NCBI RefSeq assembly: GCF_009765215.1
Contig: NZ_VLNV01000002.1
Location: 57,391 to 121,390 of the forward strand
Direction of reading: 5' to 3'
DNA length: 64,000 nucleotides
Source of the DNA: Lysobacter prati
Lineage (GTDB): Bacteria > Pseudomonadota > Gammaproteobacteria > Xanthomonadales > Xanthomonadaceae
The notes beneath the pieces are model-generated. The model was not told where the DNA came from, made no database searches, and saw only the letters and a list, made by a program, of their open reading frames with translations. Below, in pieces: positions 25,029 to 33,083 of the stretch (position 1 is the stretch's first letter; each line of letters starts with the position of its first letter). The position numbers and the translations under genes were made by a program.

Positions 25029-26858
25029 ATGCGTTCGTTGCGCCCCACCCTCCTCGCCGTCGCCGTGCTCAGCGCGACCCTGGCCGCCTGCCAGCCGCAG
25101 ACCCCGCCGGCACCGGCCGACACCGCCGCAACGGCTCCTGCCGCCGCGCCGGCCTCCGATGCGGCCACCGACGCCCGCTTCGCCGAGCTGTCGCAGCGCT
25201 GGCTCGACGGCTGGCTGCAGCTCAACCCGGTCACCGCCACGCAGATCGGCAAGCACGACTTCGACAGCGAGGTCGATGACCTCAGCGCGGCCGGCCGGAC
25301 CAAGCTGGTCGACTTCAGCAAGAAGCTGCTGACCGAGCTCGACGCGATCGACACCAGCAAGCTCTCGCGCGAGAACCAGATCGACGCATCGATCCTGCGC
25401 AACCAGATCCGCGGCGACATCTGGGGCATCGAGACGCTGCAGAGCTGGGCATGGGATCCGCAGGTCTACAGCGGCCTGGCCGGTGGCGCGATCTACAACC
25501 TGATGGCGCGCGACTTCGCGCCGATGCCGCAGCGGCTGAAGTCGGCCACCGCGCGCATGCAGAAGATCCCGGGGATCTATGCGCAGATGCGCGAGAACCT
25601 CGACCCGGCACGCGTGCCGTCGATCCACGCCGAGACCGTCGCCAAGCAGAACGCCGGCGTGCTCAGCCTGATCGACACCTTCATCGTCCCCAACGCCGAC
25701 CAGCTCAAGGGCGAAGAGCGCAAGCAGCTCGATGCCGCCGTCGCCGGCCTGCGCAAGGCCGTCGCCGAGCAGCAGACCTGGCTCGACAAGACCCTGGTGC
25801 CCAACGCCAAGGGTGATTTCCGCATCGGCCAGACGCTGTACGACGAGAAGCTGCAGTTCTCGCTGAACTCCTCGCTGTCGCGCGCGGAGATCAAGCAGCG
25901 CGCCGAGTCCGAACTGAAGCGCGTGCGCGGCGAGATGTACGCCATCGCCCAGACCGTGCTCAAGGACAAGCCGGGCGCTCCGGAGCTGCCGGCCAACCCG
26001 ACGCCCGAGCAGCAGCAGAAGGCGATCGAGGCCGCGCTCGAGCTGGCCTATGCCGAAAAGCCGGCCCGCAACGAAGTGGTCGACTTCGCCAAGAAGACGC
26101 TGGCCGAGGCCACCGACTTCACCGGCAAGCATGACCTGGTGACCGTGCCCAACGACCCGGTCAAGATCATCCTGATGCCGGAGTTCCAGCGCGGCGTCGC
26201 GGTTGCCTATTGCGACTCGCCCGGTCCGCTCGACAAGGGCCTGGACACCTACTACGCGATCTCGCCGATCCCGGAGGACTGGGACGACAAGCAGGCCGAC
26301 TCGTTCCTGCGCGAGTACAACAGCCGCATGATCCACCTGCTGTCGATCCACGAAGCGATGCCGGGCCACTACCTGGAAGGCGCGCATTCGGCCAAGTCGC
26401 ATTCGACCCTGCGTTCGGTGCTGCGTTCGGGCCTGTTCGCCGAGGGCTGGGCGGTCTACACCGAGGACATGATGGCCGACGCGGGTTACCTGGATAACGA
26501 CCCGCTGTTCCGCCTGGTGCAGCTGAAGTTCTACCTGCGCACGATCGCCAACGCGATCCTCGACCAGGGCGTGCACGTGGACAACTGGAGCCGCGAGCAG
26601 GCGATGGAGCTGATGACCAAGCAGGCCTTCCAGCAGGAGCGTGAAGCGTCCGGCAAGTGGGTGCGCGCGCAGCTGACCTCGGCGCAGCTGCCGACGTACT
26701 TCGTCGGCGCGCAGGAGCACTTCGACATGCGCAAGGCGGTGGAGGCCAAGCTCGGCGACAAGTTCAACGCCAAGGCCTACCACGACCAGGTGCTGTCGTA
26801 TGGCGCGCCGCCGGTGCGGTTCGTGCGCGAGATGATGCTGGACGAGCCCATCAAGTGA
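25029..26858 (+). CDS. DUF885 family lipoprotein, putative zinc metallopeptidase
   Basis: A product of 609 residues with a lipoprotein signal (lipobox L-A-A-C, Cys21) and a Pro/Ala-rich linker (about 22-52) before the DUF885 domain. The motif H441-E-A-M-P-G-H447 is a variant HExxxxH zinc site, with 'EGWAVYTEDMM' downstream providing a likely third ligand (E), as in other gluzincin-like members of this family. DUF885 proteins are abundant in xanthomonads and are thought to be periplasmic peptidases, but substrates are not known. A cruciform-type inverted repeat begins on its stop codon. Confidence 0.88.
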   Translation: MRSLRPTLLAVAVLSATLAACQPQTPPAPADTAATAPAAAPASDAATDARFAELSQRWLDGWLQLNPVTATQIGKHDFDSEVDDLSAAGRTKLVDFSKKLLTELDAIDTSKLSRENQIDASILRNQIRGDIWGIETLQSWAWDPQVYSGLAGGAIYNLMARDFAPMPQRLKSATARMQKIPGIYAQMRENLDPARVPSIHAETVAKQNAGVLSLIDTFIVPNADQLKGEERKQLDAAVAGLRKAVAEQQTWLDKTLVPNAKGDFRIGQTLYDEKLQFSLNSSLSRAEIKQRAESELKRVRGEMYAIAQTVLKDKPGAPELPANPTPEQQQKAIEAALELAYAEKPARNEVVDFAKKTLAEATDFTGKHDLVTVPNDPVKIILMPEFQRGVAVAYCDSPGPLDKGLDTYYAISPIPEDWDDKQADSFLREYNSRMIHLLSIHEAMPGHYLEGAHSAKSHSTLRSVLRSGLFAEGWAVYTEDMMADAGYLDNDPLFRLVQLKFYLRTIANAILDQGVHVDNWSREQAMELMTKQAFQQEREASGKWVRAQLTSAQLPTYFVGAQEHFDMRKAVEAKLGDKFNAKAYHDQVLSYGAPPVRFVREMMLDEPIK

Positions 26859-26902
26859 CGTTCTGACCCACGCGCCCCGCGCGTGGCTTTGTCAGAACGT
26901 CA
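26856..26902. terminator. Cruciform inverted repeat on the stop codon of the DUF885 gene
   Basis: TGACGTTCTGAC (26856-26867) pairs with GTCAGAACGTCA (26891-26902), and inside it CCACGCG (26868-26874) pairs with CGCGTGG (26880-26886). The outer arm includes the TGA stop. There is no T-run, so it may be a factor-dependent terminator or mRNA 3'-end stabiliser. Confidence 0.7.
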
Positions 26903-26980
26903 TCCCGGCGAAAGCCGGGATCCAGACGCGCGAAGCGCGGGCCCTCACCCCAACCCCTCTCCCGCACGCGGGAGAGGGGC
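26900..26980. repeat. REP-like unit and a second GC hairpin
   Basis: GTCATCCCGGCGAAAGCCGGGAT (about 26900-26921) is the window's REP-type unit, followed by CCCCTCTCCCGC (26954-26965) / GCGGGAGAGGGG (26968-26979), a perfect 12-bp hairpin with a 2-nt loop. Both are in the gap before the VOC gene. Confidence 0.75.
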
Positions 26981-27038
26981 TTCATCTGCTTCACTGCCCC
27001 AGGCGCTATCCTCGCCATTCCCACGCGAGGATCCCGCC

Positions 27039-27455
27039 ATGTCCCCCGGCAGCACGGTCATCCCCACCCTGGTTTACCGCGACGCCCCCAAGGCCATCGA
27101 CTGGCTCTGCGACGCGTTCGGCTTCCAGCGCCAGGCGGTCTATGCCGACGGCGATGTCGTCCTCCACGCGCAGCTCGTCCACGGCAGCGGCATGATCATG
27201 CTCGGCTCGGCCAACAAGGACGGCGAGTGGTCGCAGCTGATGATCCATCCCGACGAGACCGGTCAGCGCGCGACCCAGAGCATCTGCGTGATCGTCACCG
27301 ACGCCGACGCCCACTACGCGCAGGCAACGAAGTCCGGCGCCCCGATCGTGATCGACATCGCGGACCAGCCCTACGGCGGCCGTGGCTATGCCTGTCGCGA
27401 CCTCGAAGGCCACCTGTGGTGGTTCGGCACCTACGACCCATGGAAGGACGCCTGA
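27039..27455 (+). CDS. VOC (glyoxalase/bleomycin-resistance fold) family protein
   Basis: A cytoplasmic protein of 138 residues with two beta-alpha-beta-beta-beta units. 'VIPTLVYRDAPKAIDWLCDAFGF' (in parts) opens the first, and 'GGRGYACRDLEGHLWWFGTYDPW' closes the second. The final 'DLEGHLW' contains the Glu/His typical of the metal-site side in such proteins. The type is PhnB/YkcA-like, often annotated as glyoxalase, with no fixed substrate. The ATG at 27039 was chosen by homology; upstream in-frame sequence is repeat-derived. The DUF72 gene starts 3 nt after its stop. Confidence 0.85.
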   Translation: MSPGSTVIPTLVYRDAPKAIDWLCDAFGFQRQAVYADGDVVLHAQLVHGSGMIMLGSANKDGEWSQLMIHPDETGQRATQSICVIVTDADAHYAQATKSGAPIVIDIADQPYGGRGYACRDLEGHLWWFGTYDPWKDA

Positions 27456-27458
27456 GCG

Positions 27459-28280
27459 ATGGACGAGTTCGGTAGCGGTCCGAAACCGGTCGACGGCATC
27501 CGCGTCGGCGTCGGCGGCTGGACCTACGTGCCCTGGCGCAGCAACTTCTACCCGAAGGGTCTGGTGCAGCGCCGCGAGCTCGAGTACGCCAGCCGCCATC
27601 TCAGCGCGATCGAGGTCAACGGCACCTACTACGGTTCGCAGAAGCCGGCGACCTACGCGAAATGGGCGGCGGAAACGCCGGACGGTTTCCTGTTCTCGGC
27701 CAAGGCGCCGATGCGCATCATGCAGTCGAAAACGCTGGCGAAGACCGGCCCGCAGGTCGAGGACTTCGTCGGCGGTATTGCATCGCTGGGCGACCGACTC
27801 GGCCCGATCGTCTGGCAGTTCGACCAGGGGCCGCCGTTGCAGCGCGACACGTTCGCGCAGTTCCTCGCGCTGCTGCCCGCGCAGGTCGAAGGCCGGCGGC
27901 TGCGCCACGTGATCGACGTGCGCGACCACGCCTTCGTCGACCAGGACTACGTGGCGCTGCTGCGCGAACACAACATGGCCGGCGTCTTCACCGATTCGTC
28001 CGAGCACCCGTCCTTCGCCGACGTCACCGCGGACTTCGTCTATGCGCGCCTGATGCAGACGCGCAGCGAGATTGCCGATGGCTATCCCGACGACGAACTC
28101 GACCGCTGGGCCGCGCGTGCGCGCGAATGGTCGCAAGGCGGGCAACCGGCTGACCTCCCGTACCTTGCGGCGCAACATGCGGACGGCAAGAAGCGTGACG
28201 TCTTCGTCTATTTCATCAGCGCCGCGAAGGAGCGCAACCCGGCCGCGGCGATGGCGCTGCTGCGCCGGCTGGGCGCCTGA
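27459..28280 (+). CDS. DUF72 (YecE-like) family protein
   Basis: A product of 273 residues, TIM-barrel-like, with family blocks 'IRVGVGGWTYVPWRSNFYP', 'IEVNGTYYG', 'FLFSAKAP', 'GPIVWQFDQ' and the C-terminal 'RDVFVYFISAAKERNPAAAM'. DUF72 proteins are cytoplasmic and without established reaction; related members occur beside DNA-repair or nuclease genes elsewhere. Here it follows a VOC gene by only 3 nt and so is co-transcribed with it. No catalytic claim is possible. Confidence 0.87.
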   Translation: MDEFGSGPKPVDGIRVGVGGWTYVPWRSNFYPKGLVQRRELEYASRHLSAIEVNGTYYGSQKPATYAKWAAETPDGFLFSAKAPMRIMQSKTLAKTGPQVEDFVGGIASLGDRLGPIVWQFDQGPPLQRDTFAQFLALLPAQVEGRRLRHVIDVRDHAFVDQDYVALLREHNMAGVFTDSSEHPSFADVTADFVYARLMQTRSEIADGYPDDELDRWAARAREWSQGGQPADLPYLAAQHADGKKRDVFVYFISAAKERNPAAAMALLRRLGA

Positions 28281-28395
28281 CGGCACACGACTCGGCGCGC
28301 CCAGCAGTCGCTCCATGCCCATCGGCACTGTCGTGCGTACCGCATCGCCCGTATCAACGTCACAATCCTTGTTCATCCCCGGAAGAGATCACGCC

Positions 28396-29361
28396 ATGGC
28401 CAACCGTCGCGAGTTCATCTCCACTGCCACCTTGACCGCCGCGGGCATTGCCCTGGCGCCGCTGGCGGCCTGCAGCCAGGAACCGGCAGCGAGCGCGGCC
28501 GCACCTGCCGCTGCGGCACCGAAACCGTTCAAGGGCCCGTTACTGACGCGGGCAGTGCCGTCCACTGGCGAGAAGATCCCGGTCATCGGCATGGGCACGT
28601 CCGGCAGCTTCGAAGTCGGCACCGATGCCGCCTCCCGCGCGCCGCTGCGCGAGGTGCTCGACACCTTCGTCAACGCCGGCGGTTCGCTGATCGATACCGC
28701 ACCGACCTACTCCACCGCCGAAGACGTCCTCGGCGACCTGATCGCCGATGCCAAGGCGCGGCAGAAGCTGTTCATCGCGACCAAGCTGTCGCGCGTGAGC
28801 GGCCGCGAGGAAGGCCTGGCACAGTTCAACGATTCGCTGCGCCGCCTCAAGACCGACAAGGTCGAGCTGCTGCAGGTCCACAACCTTGGCGACACCGCCG
28901 CACAGATCGCGCTCGCACGCGAACTCAAGCAACAGGGCAAGACCCGCTACGTCGGCCTCACCCACTACCGCGAGGACGGCCAGGCGCAGCTCGCCGCCGA
29001 GATGCGCCAGCACAAGCCCGACTGGGTGCAGATCAACTACTCGCCGGTTTCGCGCGGCGCGGAGAAGACGATCTTTCCGCTGGCGCGGGAACTGGGCATC
29101 GCTGTAATGATCAACCGCGCCTTCGAGGACGGCCGCCTGATCTCGCAGATGCGCGACAAGCCGTTGCCACCGTGGGCGGCCGAGGTCGGTGCCGATTCCT
29201 GGGCACAGCTGATCCTGAAGTACGTGCTCAGCCCCCCGGAAGTTACGGTGGTGATCCCCGCGACGTCGAAGTCCCGCCACCAGCTCGACAACCTCAAGGC
29301 GGGCACGGGCCAGTTGCTCGACGCAAAGCAACGCGACGCGCTCGTCGCGGCGATGGCCTGA
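28396..29361 (+). CDS. Tat-exported aldo/keto reductase lipoprotein
   Basis: A product of 321 residues with an N-terminal 'NRREFISTATLT' twin-arginine signal ending in a lipobox (L-A-A-C-S), so it is folded in the cytoplasm and exported. The AKR barrel follows (about 45-320): 'SLIDTAPTYSTAEDVLG' carries the catalytic Asp and Tyr, 'KLFIATKLS' the Lys, and 'VELLQVHNLGD' the His. Export of an NAD(P)H-type reductase is unusual but seen in a few xanthomonad and planctomycete proteins; it may carry its cofactor through Tat or use another donor. The MFS-like transporter gene begins 9 nt after it. Confidence 0.87.
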   Translation: MANRREFISTATLTAAGIALAPLAACSQEPAASAAAPAAAAPKPFKGPLLTRAVPSTGEKIPVIGMGTSGSFEVGTDAASRAPLREVLDTFVNAGGSLIDTAPTYSTAEDVLGDLIADAKARQKLFIATKLSRVSGREEGLAQFNDSLRRLKTDKVELLQVHNLGDTAAQIALARELKQQGKTRYVGLTHYREDGQAQLAAEMRQHKPDWVQINYSPVSRGAEKTIFPLARELGIAVMINRAFEDGRLISQMRDKPLPPWAAEVGADSWAQLILKYVLSPPEVTVVIPATSKSRHQLDNLKAGTGQLLDAKQRDALVAAMA

Positions 29362-29370
29362 CCGCTGCCC

Positions 29371-30684
29371 ATGGCGAACTGGTCGCACAAGATCGCGTCC
29401 CTCTTCGGCGTGACCGAAGAGGAGGCGCCCCCGGTACTGGCCGGCGCCCTGGTGTTTTTCCTGCTGTTCGCCGGCTATTTCATGCTGCGGCCGGTGCGCG
29501 AGACGATGGGCGTCGCCGGTGGCGTCGACAACCTGCAGTGGCTGTTCACCGGCACCTTCGTCGCCACGCTGGCGGTGATGCCACTGTTCGGCTGGATCGC
29601 GGCGAAGGTGAAGCGGCGCCACATCCTGCCGTGGACGTTCGGATTTTTCGCCGCCAACCTGGCGCTGTTCGCGGTGTGCTTCCAGCTCGATCCGGAGAAC
29701 CTGTGGATCGCGCGCACCTTCTACATCTGGATCTCGGTGTTCAACCTGATCGCGGTGTCGGTGGTGTGGAGCGTGTGCGTGGATCTGTTCCCGACCTCGC
29801 AGGCCAAGCGCATCTTCGCGCTGATGGCCTCCGGCGCGAGCCTGGGCGGTCTGGTCGGGCCATTGCTCGGCATCGCGCTGGTTGAAGTGATCGGCCACTC
29901 CGGCCTGCTGTGGCTGGCGGCGACGCTGCTGATTGCCGCGATCTTCGCCGCCCGCCGCCTGCAACGCTGGCGCGATGCGCATCCGGTGCGCGAGGAACTC
30001 ACCGCCGGCGCGCGCTCGCGACCGCTGGGCGGCAGCCCGCTTGCCGGCATCACCACCGTGATGCGCTCGCCGTACCTGCTTGGCATCTCCGCGTTCGTGC
30101 TGCTGCTGGCCAGCGTCAGCACCTTCCTCTACTTCGAGCAGGCGCGGCTGATCGAGCTGCGCTTCCCCGATCGCGCCGACCAGACCCAGGTGTTCGGGAT
30201 GATCGACGTGATCGTGCAGAGCCTGACGATCGCCTCGCAGCTGTTCCTCACCGGCCGGCTCGTGCAGCGGCTCGGTCTGGGCGTGCTGCTGGTGGCGGTG
30301 CCGATGGTGACCGTGCTCGGATTCCTGTGGCTGGCGCTGGCGCCGACCTTCGCCGTACTGGCGGTGGTGATGGTGGTGCGCCGCTTCGGCGAGTACGCGT
30401 TCGTCAGGCCGGGCCGCGAGATGCTGTTCACCGTCGTCCCGACCGAGGCCAAGTACAAGGCCAAGAGCTTCATCGACTCGGTGGTCTACCGAGGCGCGGA
30501 TGCCGTGAGCGGCTGGGCCAAGACATTTGTCGACATGCTGGCGCAGCAGCCGGCGATTGCCGCGCTGGTTGGCGCGGGCATCGCGTTGGCCTGGGCGGTG
30601 ACGGGTGCGGGACTGGCGCGGTCGCAGTCACGCATCGCCGAGCAGCTGGAAACAGCGCCCTCTTCCCCCGACCGGCCCGCCTAA
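29371..30684 (+). CDS. MFS-type transporter resembling ATP/ADP (NTT) carriers
   Basis: An inner-membrane protein of 437 residues with about 11-12 hydrophobic segments. The N-terminal 'FFLLFAGYFMLRPVRETMG', 'PLFGWIAAKVKRR' and C-terminal 'EAKYKAKSFIDSVVYRGAD' blocks are the ones shared with nucleotide transporters (TlcA/NTT-like) rather than with sugar MFS members. In free-living bacteria such proteins have no proven substrate. It follows the aldo/keto reductase lipoprotein gene by 9 nt, and its stop overlaps the stop of the convergent cyclase gene (sequence CTAA). Confidence 0.82.
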   Translation: MANWSHKIASLFGVTEEEAPPVLAGALVFFLLFAGYFMLRPVRETMGVAGGVDNLQWLFTGTFVATLAVMPLFGWIAAKVKRRHILPWTFGFFAANLALFAVCFQLDPENLWIARTFYIWISVFNLIAVSVVWSVCVDLFPTSQAKRIFALMASGASLGGLVGPLLGIALVEVIGHSGLLWLAATLLIAAIFAARRLQRWRDAHPVREELTAGARSRPLGGSPLAGITTVMRSPYLLGISAFVLLLASVSTFLYFEQARLIELRFPDRADQTQVFGMIDVIVQSLTIASQLFLTGRLVQRLGLGVLLVAVPMVTVLGFLWLALAPTFAVLAVVMVVRRFGEYAFVRPGREMLFTVVPTEAKYKAKSFIDSVVYRGADAVSGWAKTFVDMLAQQPAIAALVGAGIALAWAVTGAGLARSQSRIAEQLETAPSSPDRPA

Positions 30685-31568
30685 CCCAGGCGCGCCATCG
30701 CGCGCACGGGAAACGTGCCGGCGCCCTTCACCTTCGGCGGAATGGCGCTGAAGGCGAAGCCTTCGTCCGGCAGCGCGGACAGGTTGCACAGGTGCTCGAC
30801 GATCAGGATGTCGGCGCCCAGCAACGTCGTATGCACCGGACGTTCGCCACCGCGGGTGTCGTCGATGTTCATCGAATCGATACCGACCAGGGCGACGCCG
30901 CAGTCGCGCAGGTAGGCCGCCGCGTCCTCGGTCAGGTACGGATGCTCGACGGCATAGCCCGGATCGCGCCAGTAGGCGTCCCAACCGGTATGGACGAGCA
31001 CGGCGCGACCGCGCAGCTCCTTGTCGCGGAACCACGAGGCGTCGATCGCGCGCACCTGCCGATGGTCGGCGCGGATGACGATGCCATCGAGGTCGGCGAA
31101 CGCCGCGATCCCGACCTGCGACAGGTCGTGGCCATGCGCATACCGGTGCGACGGGCAGTCGATGTAGGTGCCGGTGTTGGCGACGATCTCGATCTTGGCG
31201 ATCTGGAACTCGGTGCCGGCGGCGTACTTTGCGCGCGACTGCTCGCGGCTAAGGTAGTCACAGATGCGCGCGGCGGGTAGACCCGGATAGGTGACCAGGC
31301 CGGCCTCGATGACGTGGCTGAGGTCGACGTAGGTGCGGCCTTTCTCGGCGCCTCCGGCCTTGCGCTTGTGCGGCTCGGTGATGATCCTCTTGTTGAGGAT
31401 GCGGGCGGGGCCGACCATCAGCAACCGCAGGTCGCGGACGATGTAGTCGACCAGCGCGGCATCGTCGATGTCGTCGCCGTCGATGTCCAGGCGGAAATCC
31501 TGGCCCTGGATGCCGCCGCCGTTGGTGAACTCGAAATCGAAGTCGAAAACCACGCGCTTGTCGGTCAT
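30681..31568 (-). CDS. Cyclase/kynurenine-formamidase-like family protein
   Basis: A cytoplasmic enzyme of 295 residues from the 'cyclase' family (PF04199 type), metal-dependent hydrolases including kynurenine formamidase. The domain covers about 75-290. The family motif HxGTHxDxPxH appears as N-T-G-T-Y-I-D-C-P-S-H, so two of the metal-binding histidines are replaced by Asn and Tyr, while Asp and the last His remain. A subset of the family has this form. Residues 1-70 are an extra N-terminal region. Reaction unknown. Its last base triplet shares bases with the convergent transporter stop; the EamA gene lies upstream (4 nt apart), in one operon. Confidence 0.8.
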   Translation of the reverse strand: MTDKRVVFDFDFEFTNGGGIQGQDFRLDIDGDDIDDAALVDYIVRDLRLLMVGPARILNKRIITEPHKRKAGGAEKGRTYVDLSHVIEAGLVTYPGLPAARICDYLSREQSRAKYAAGTEFQIAKIEIVANTGTYIDCPSHRYAHGHDLSQVGIAAFADLDGIVIRADHRQVRAIDASWFRDKELRGRAVLVHTGWDAYWRDPGYAVEHPYLTEDAAAYLRDCGVALVGIDSMNIDDTRGGERPVHTTLLGADILIVEHLCNLSALPDEGFAFSAIPPKVKGAGTFPVRAMARLG

Positions 31569-31572
31569 GGGG

Positions 31573-32469
31573 TCACTTCGCAGTACGCTGGCTCAGCGCC
31601 ACGCTGCCCAGGATCATCACACCGGCAATGCCCATCTTCAACGTCAGCGGCTCGTCCAGCAGCAGCCACGCCCAGGCCACGCCGAACACCGGAATCAGGT
31701 AGGTCACGGTCGAAGCGCGTCCCGCACCAATCCGGGCGATCAGCCGGTAGTACATGACGAAGGCCAGGCCCGTGCAGAGCACGCCGAGCATGCCCGCCGA
31801 CAACCACGACTTCATCGCCACCGCATGCGTCGGCCAGTTCGCGATCGCGAACGGCAGCGTCAGCAATGCCGCCACGCCCAGCGTGGCCGAGGCGACCGCT
31901 GCCGGCGGCAGGCCGGTCAGATGGCGACGCACCAGGTTGATGCCGACGCCGTACAGGAACGACGCGCCGGCACCGGCGGCCACGGCCCAGCCGATGCTCG
32001 CGCCGGCCGTCTTGTCGCTTGCCAGCACGATCACGCCGAGGAAACCTGCAACCAGTGCGATCGCACGTCGCGCACCAATCTTCTCGCCAAAGAACAGGAA
32101 GCCGACGAGCGCGGTGAACAACACCGTCATCGCGTTGGTGATCGCGCCCACACCGGCCGGTGCGGTCTTGGCCGCCCACGCGAACAGCATGAACGGCATC
32201 GCCGAGTTCAACGCGCCGATGATCGCCAACTTGGGCCACAGCTTCGCCGGGAACTGCGCCCGCGCACGCCACAGGAACGGCAGCAGAACGAGCGAGCCCA
32301 GGGCAAGTCGAACCTCGACCAGCGCCATCGCGCCGAAATCAGGGACAGCCACGCGCATGAACAGGAACGAGGCGCCCCAGATGGCGCCGAGCAGGCCCAG
32401 TTCGAGCGGCGTGAGCCAACCGCGTTCCTGGGTATCGGAAAGACTGGATGTGGATGCAACGCTGGTCAT
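31573..32469 (-). CDS. DMT-superfamily transporter (EamA, RhaT-like)
   Basis: An inner-membrane exporter of 298 residues with about ten helices in two EamA halves. 'LGLLGAIWGASFLFMRVAV' (about 22-40) is the family's entry motif and 'GAITNAMTVLFTALVGFLFFGE' (in parts) marks the end of the first half; the second half ends 'PVFGVAWAWLLLDEPLT'. Members export amino acids or metabolites; the substrate is open. It is immediately upstream of the cyclase-family gene (4 nt gap), so the transporter and enzyme may handle related compounds. Confidence 0.88.
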   Translation of the reverse strand: MTSVASTSSLSDTQERGWLTPLELGLLGAIWGASFLFMRVAVPDFGAMALVEVRLALGSLVLLPFLWRARAQFPAKLWPKLAIIGALNSAMPFMLFAWAAKTAPAGVGAITNAMTVLFTALVGFLFFGEKIGARRAIALVAGFLGVIVLASDKTAGASIGWAVAAGAGASFLYGVGINLVRRHLTGLPPAAVASATLGVAALLTLPFAIANWPTHAVAMKSWLSAGMLGVLCTGLAFVMYYRLIARIGAGRASTVTYLIPVFGVAWAWLLLDEPLTLKMGIAGVMILGSVALSQRTAK

Positions 32470-32541
32470 ACCAAACCTCGTGTGGGGACGTACTCGTGGG
32501 GGAGGACGTATGCGGAAACGAAGGTCGACGCGTGGCCGGAC

Positions 32542-32943
32542 TCAGCCCTGCGTCGGGTGATAGCAATGCGTGATGGATTCCGAACTCCCGCCTGCGGCAA
32601 GGAATGCGGCGTAGCCAAGGTTCACTCCGATCAGGCGTACGCCACTTTCGGTGTACGGGCGATGCCGGCTGTCGGGTGCGAAGTACACGTACGTTCCGGC
32701 TCCGTGGCGGGTCTCGCCCTCGATGACCTCGCCGCTGATCACGTAGTACGACTCGCCGGTCTCGTGGTGATCCAGCACCGGCCACTGCGCACCGGGCGCC
32801 ATGTCCACCACCCACATGCGCAGGCCGGGGCCGGCTGGCAGGTCGCGGCGCAGGCAGCCGGGGCCGACCTCGATCGCCGGGACCGCCTCGATTGGCAGTG
32901 CCTGCATCGGCAATTTCGGGATCACTTCGTGCAGATGGCCCAT
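32542..32943 (-). CDS. Small cupin-domain protein
   Basis: A product of 133 residues with one cupin barrel. The metal block reads 'DHHETGESYYVISGEVIEGE' (about 68-87), a variant of G(x)5HxH(x)3,4E(x)6G, and the second block has 'GTYVYFAPDSRHRPYTESG'. It could be a small dioxygenase, isomerase or binding protein. The start at 32943 was chosen by homology; the longer reading has no domain. It is divergent from a LysR gene, which is probably its regulator. Confidence 0.8.
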   Translation of the reverse strand: MGHLHEVIPKLPMQALPIEAVPAIEVGPGCLRRDLPAGPGLRMWVVDMAPGAQWPVLDHHETGESYYVISGEVIEGETRHGAGTYVYFAPDSRHRPYTESGVRLIGVNLGYAAFLAAGGSSESITHCYHPTQG

Positions 32944-32989
32944 TCGTCCGCTCCTGCGGTCGGGCGCCGGATCGGCGCCCATCGACTAA

Positions 32990-33005
32990 TCTGGCTCGTG
33001 CCAGA
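32990..33005. promoter_or_regulatory. Candidate LysR operator between cupin and lysR genes
   Basis: TCTGGC / GCCAGA with a TCGT centre, a perfect 16-bp dyad of LysR-box size (T-N11-A type spacing), 79 nt before the lysR start and 47 nt before the cupin start. Confidence 0.55.
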
Positions 33006-33083
33006 CCGCTATTCTGATGACCTGCGCGCCCTGCACAAGCGCATACTTTGGCTGTCAGACACAAACCAGATTTGAGGCTCGAC

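Noticed and set aside
22368-26783. A very long open frame on the minus strand across the molybdopterin oxidoreductase, fdhD and DUF885 genes
   Set aside because: Its translation is low in hydrophobic and aromatic structure, dominated by Arg, Ala, Gly, Val and His, and antisense to three well-recognised genes; it is a frame artefact of high GC third positions.
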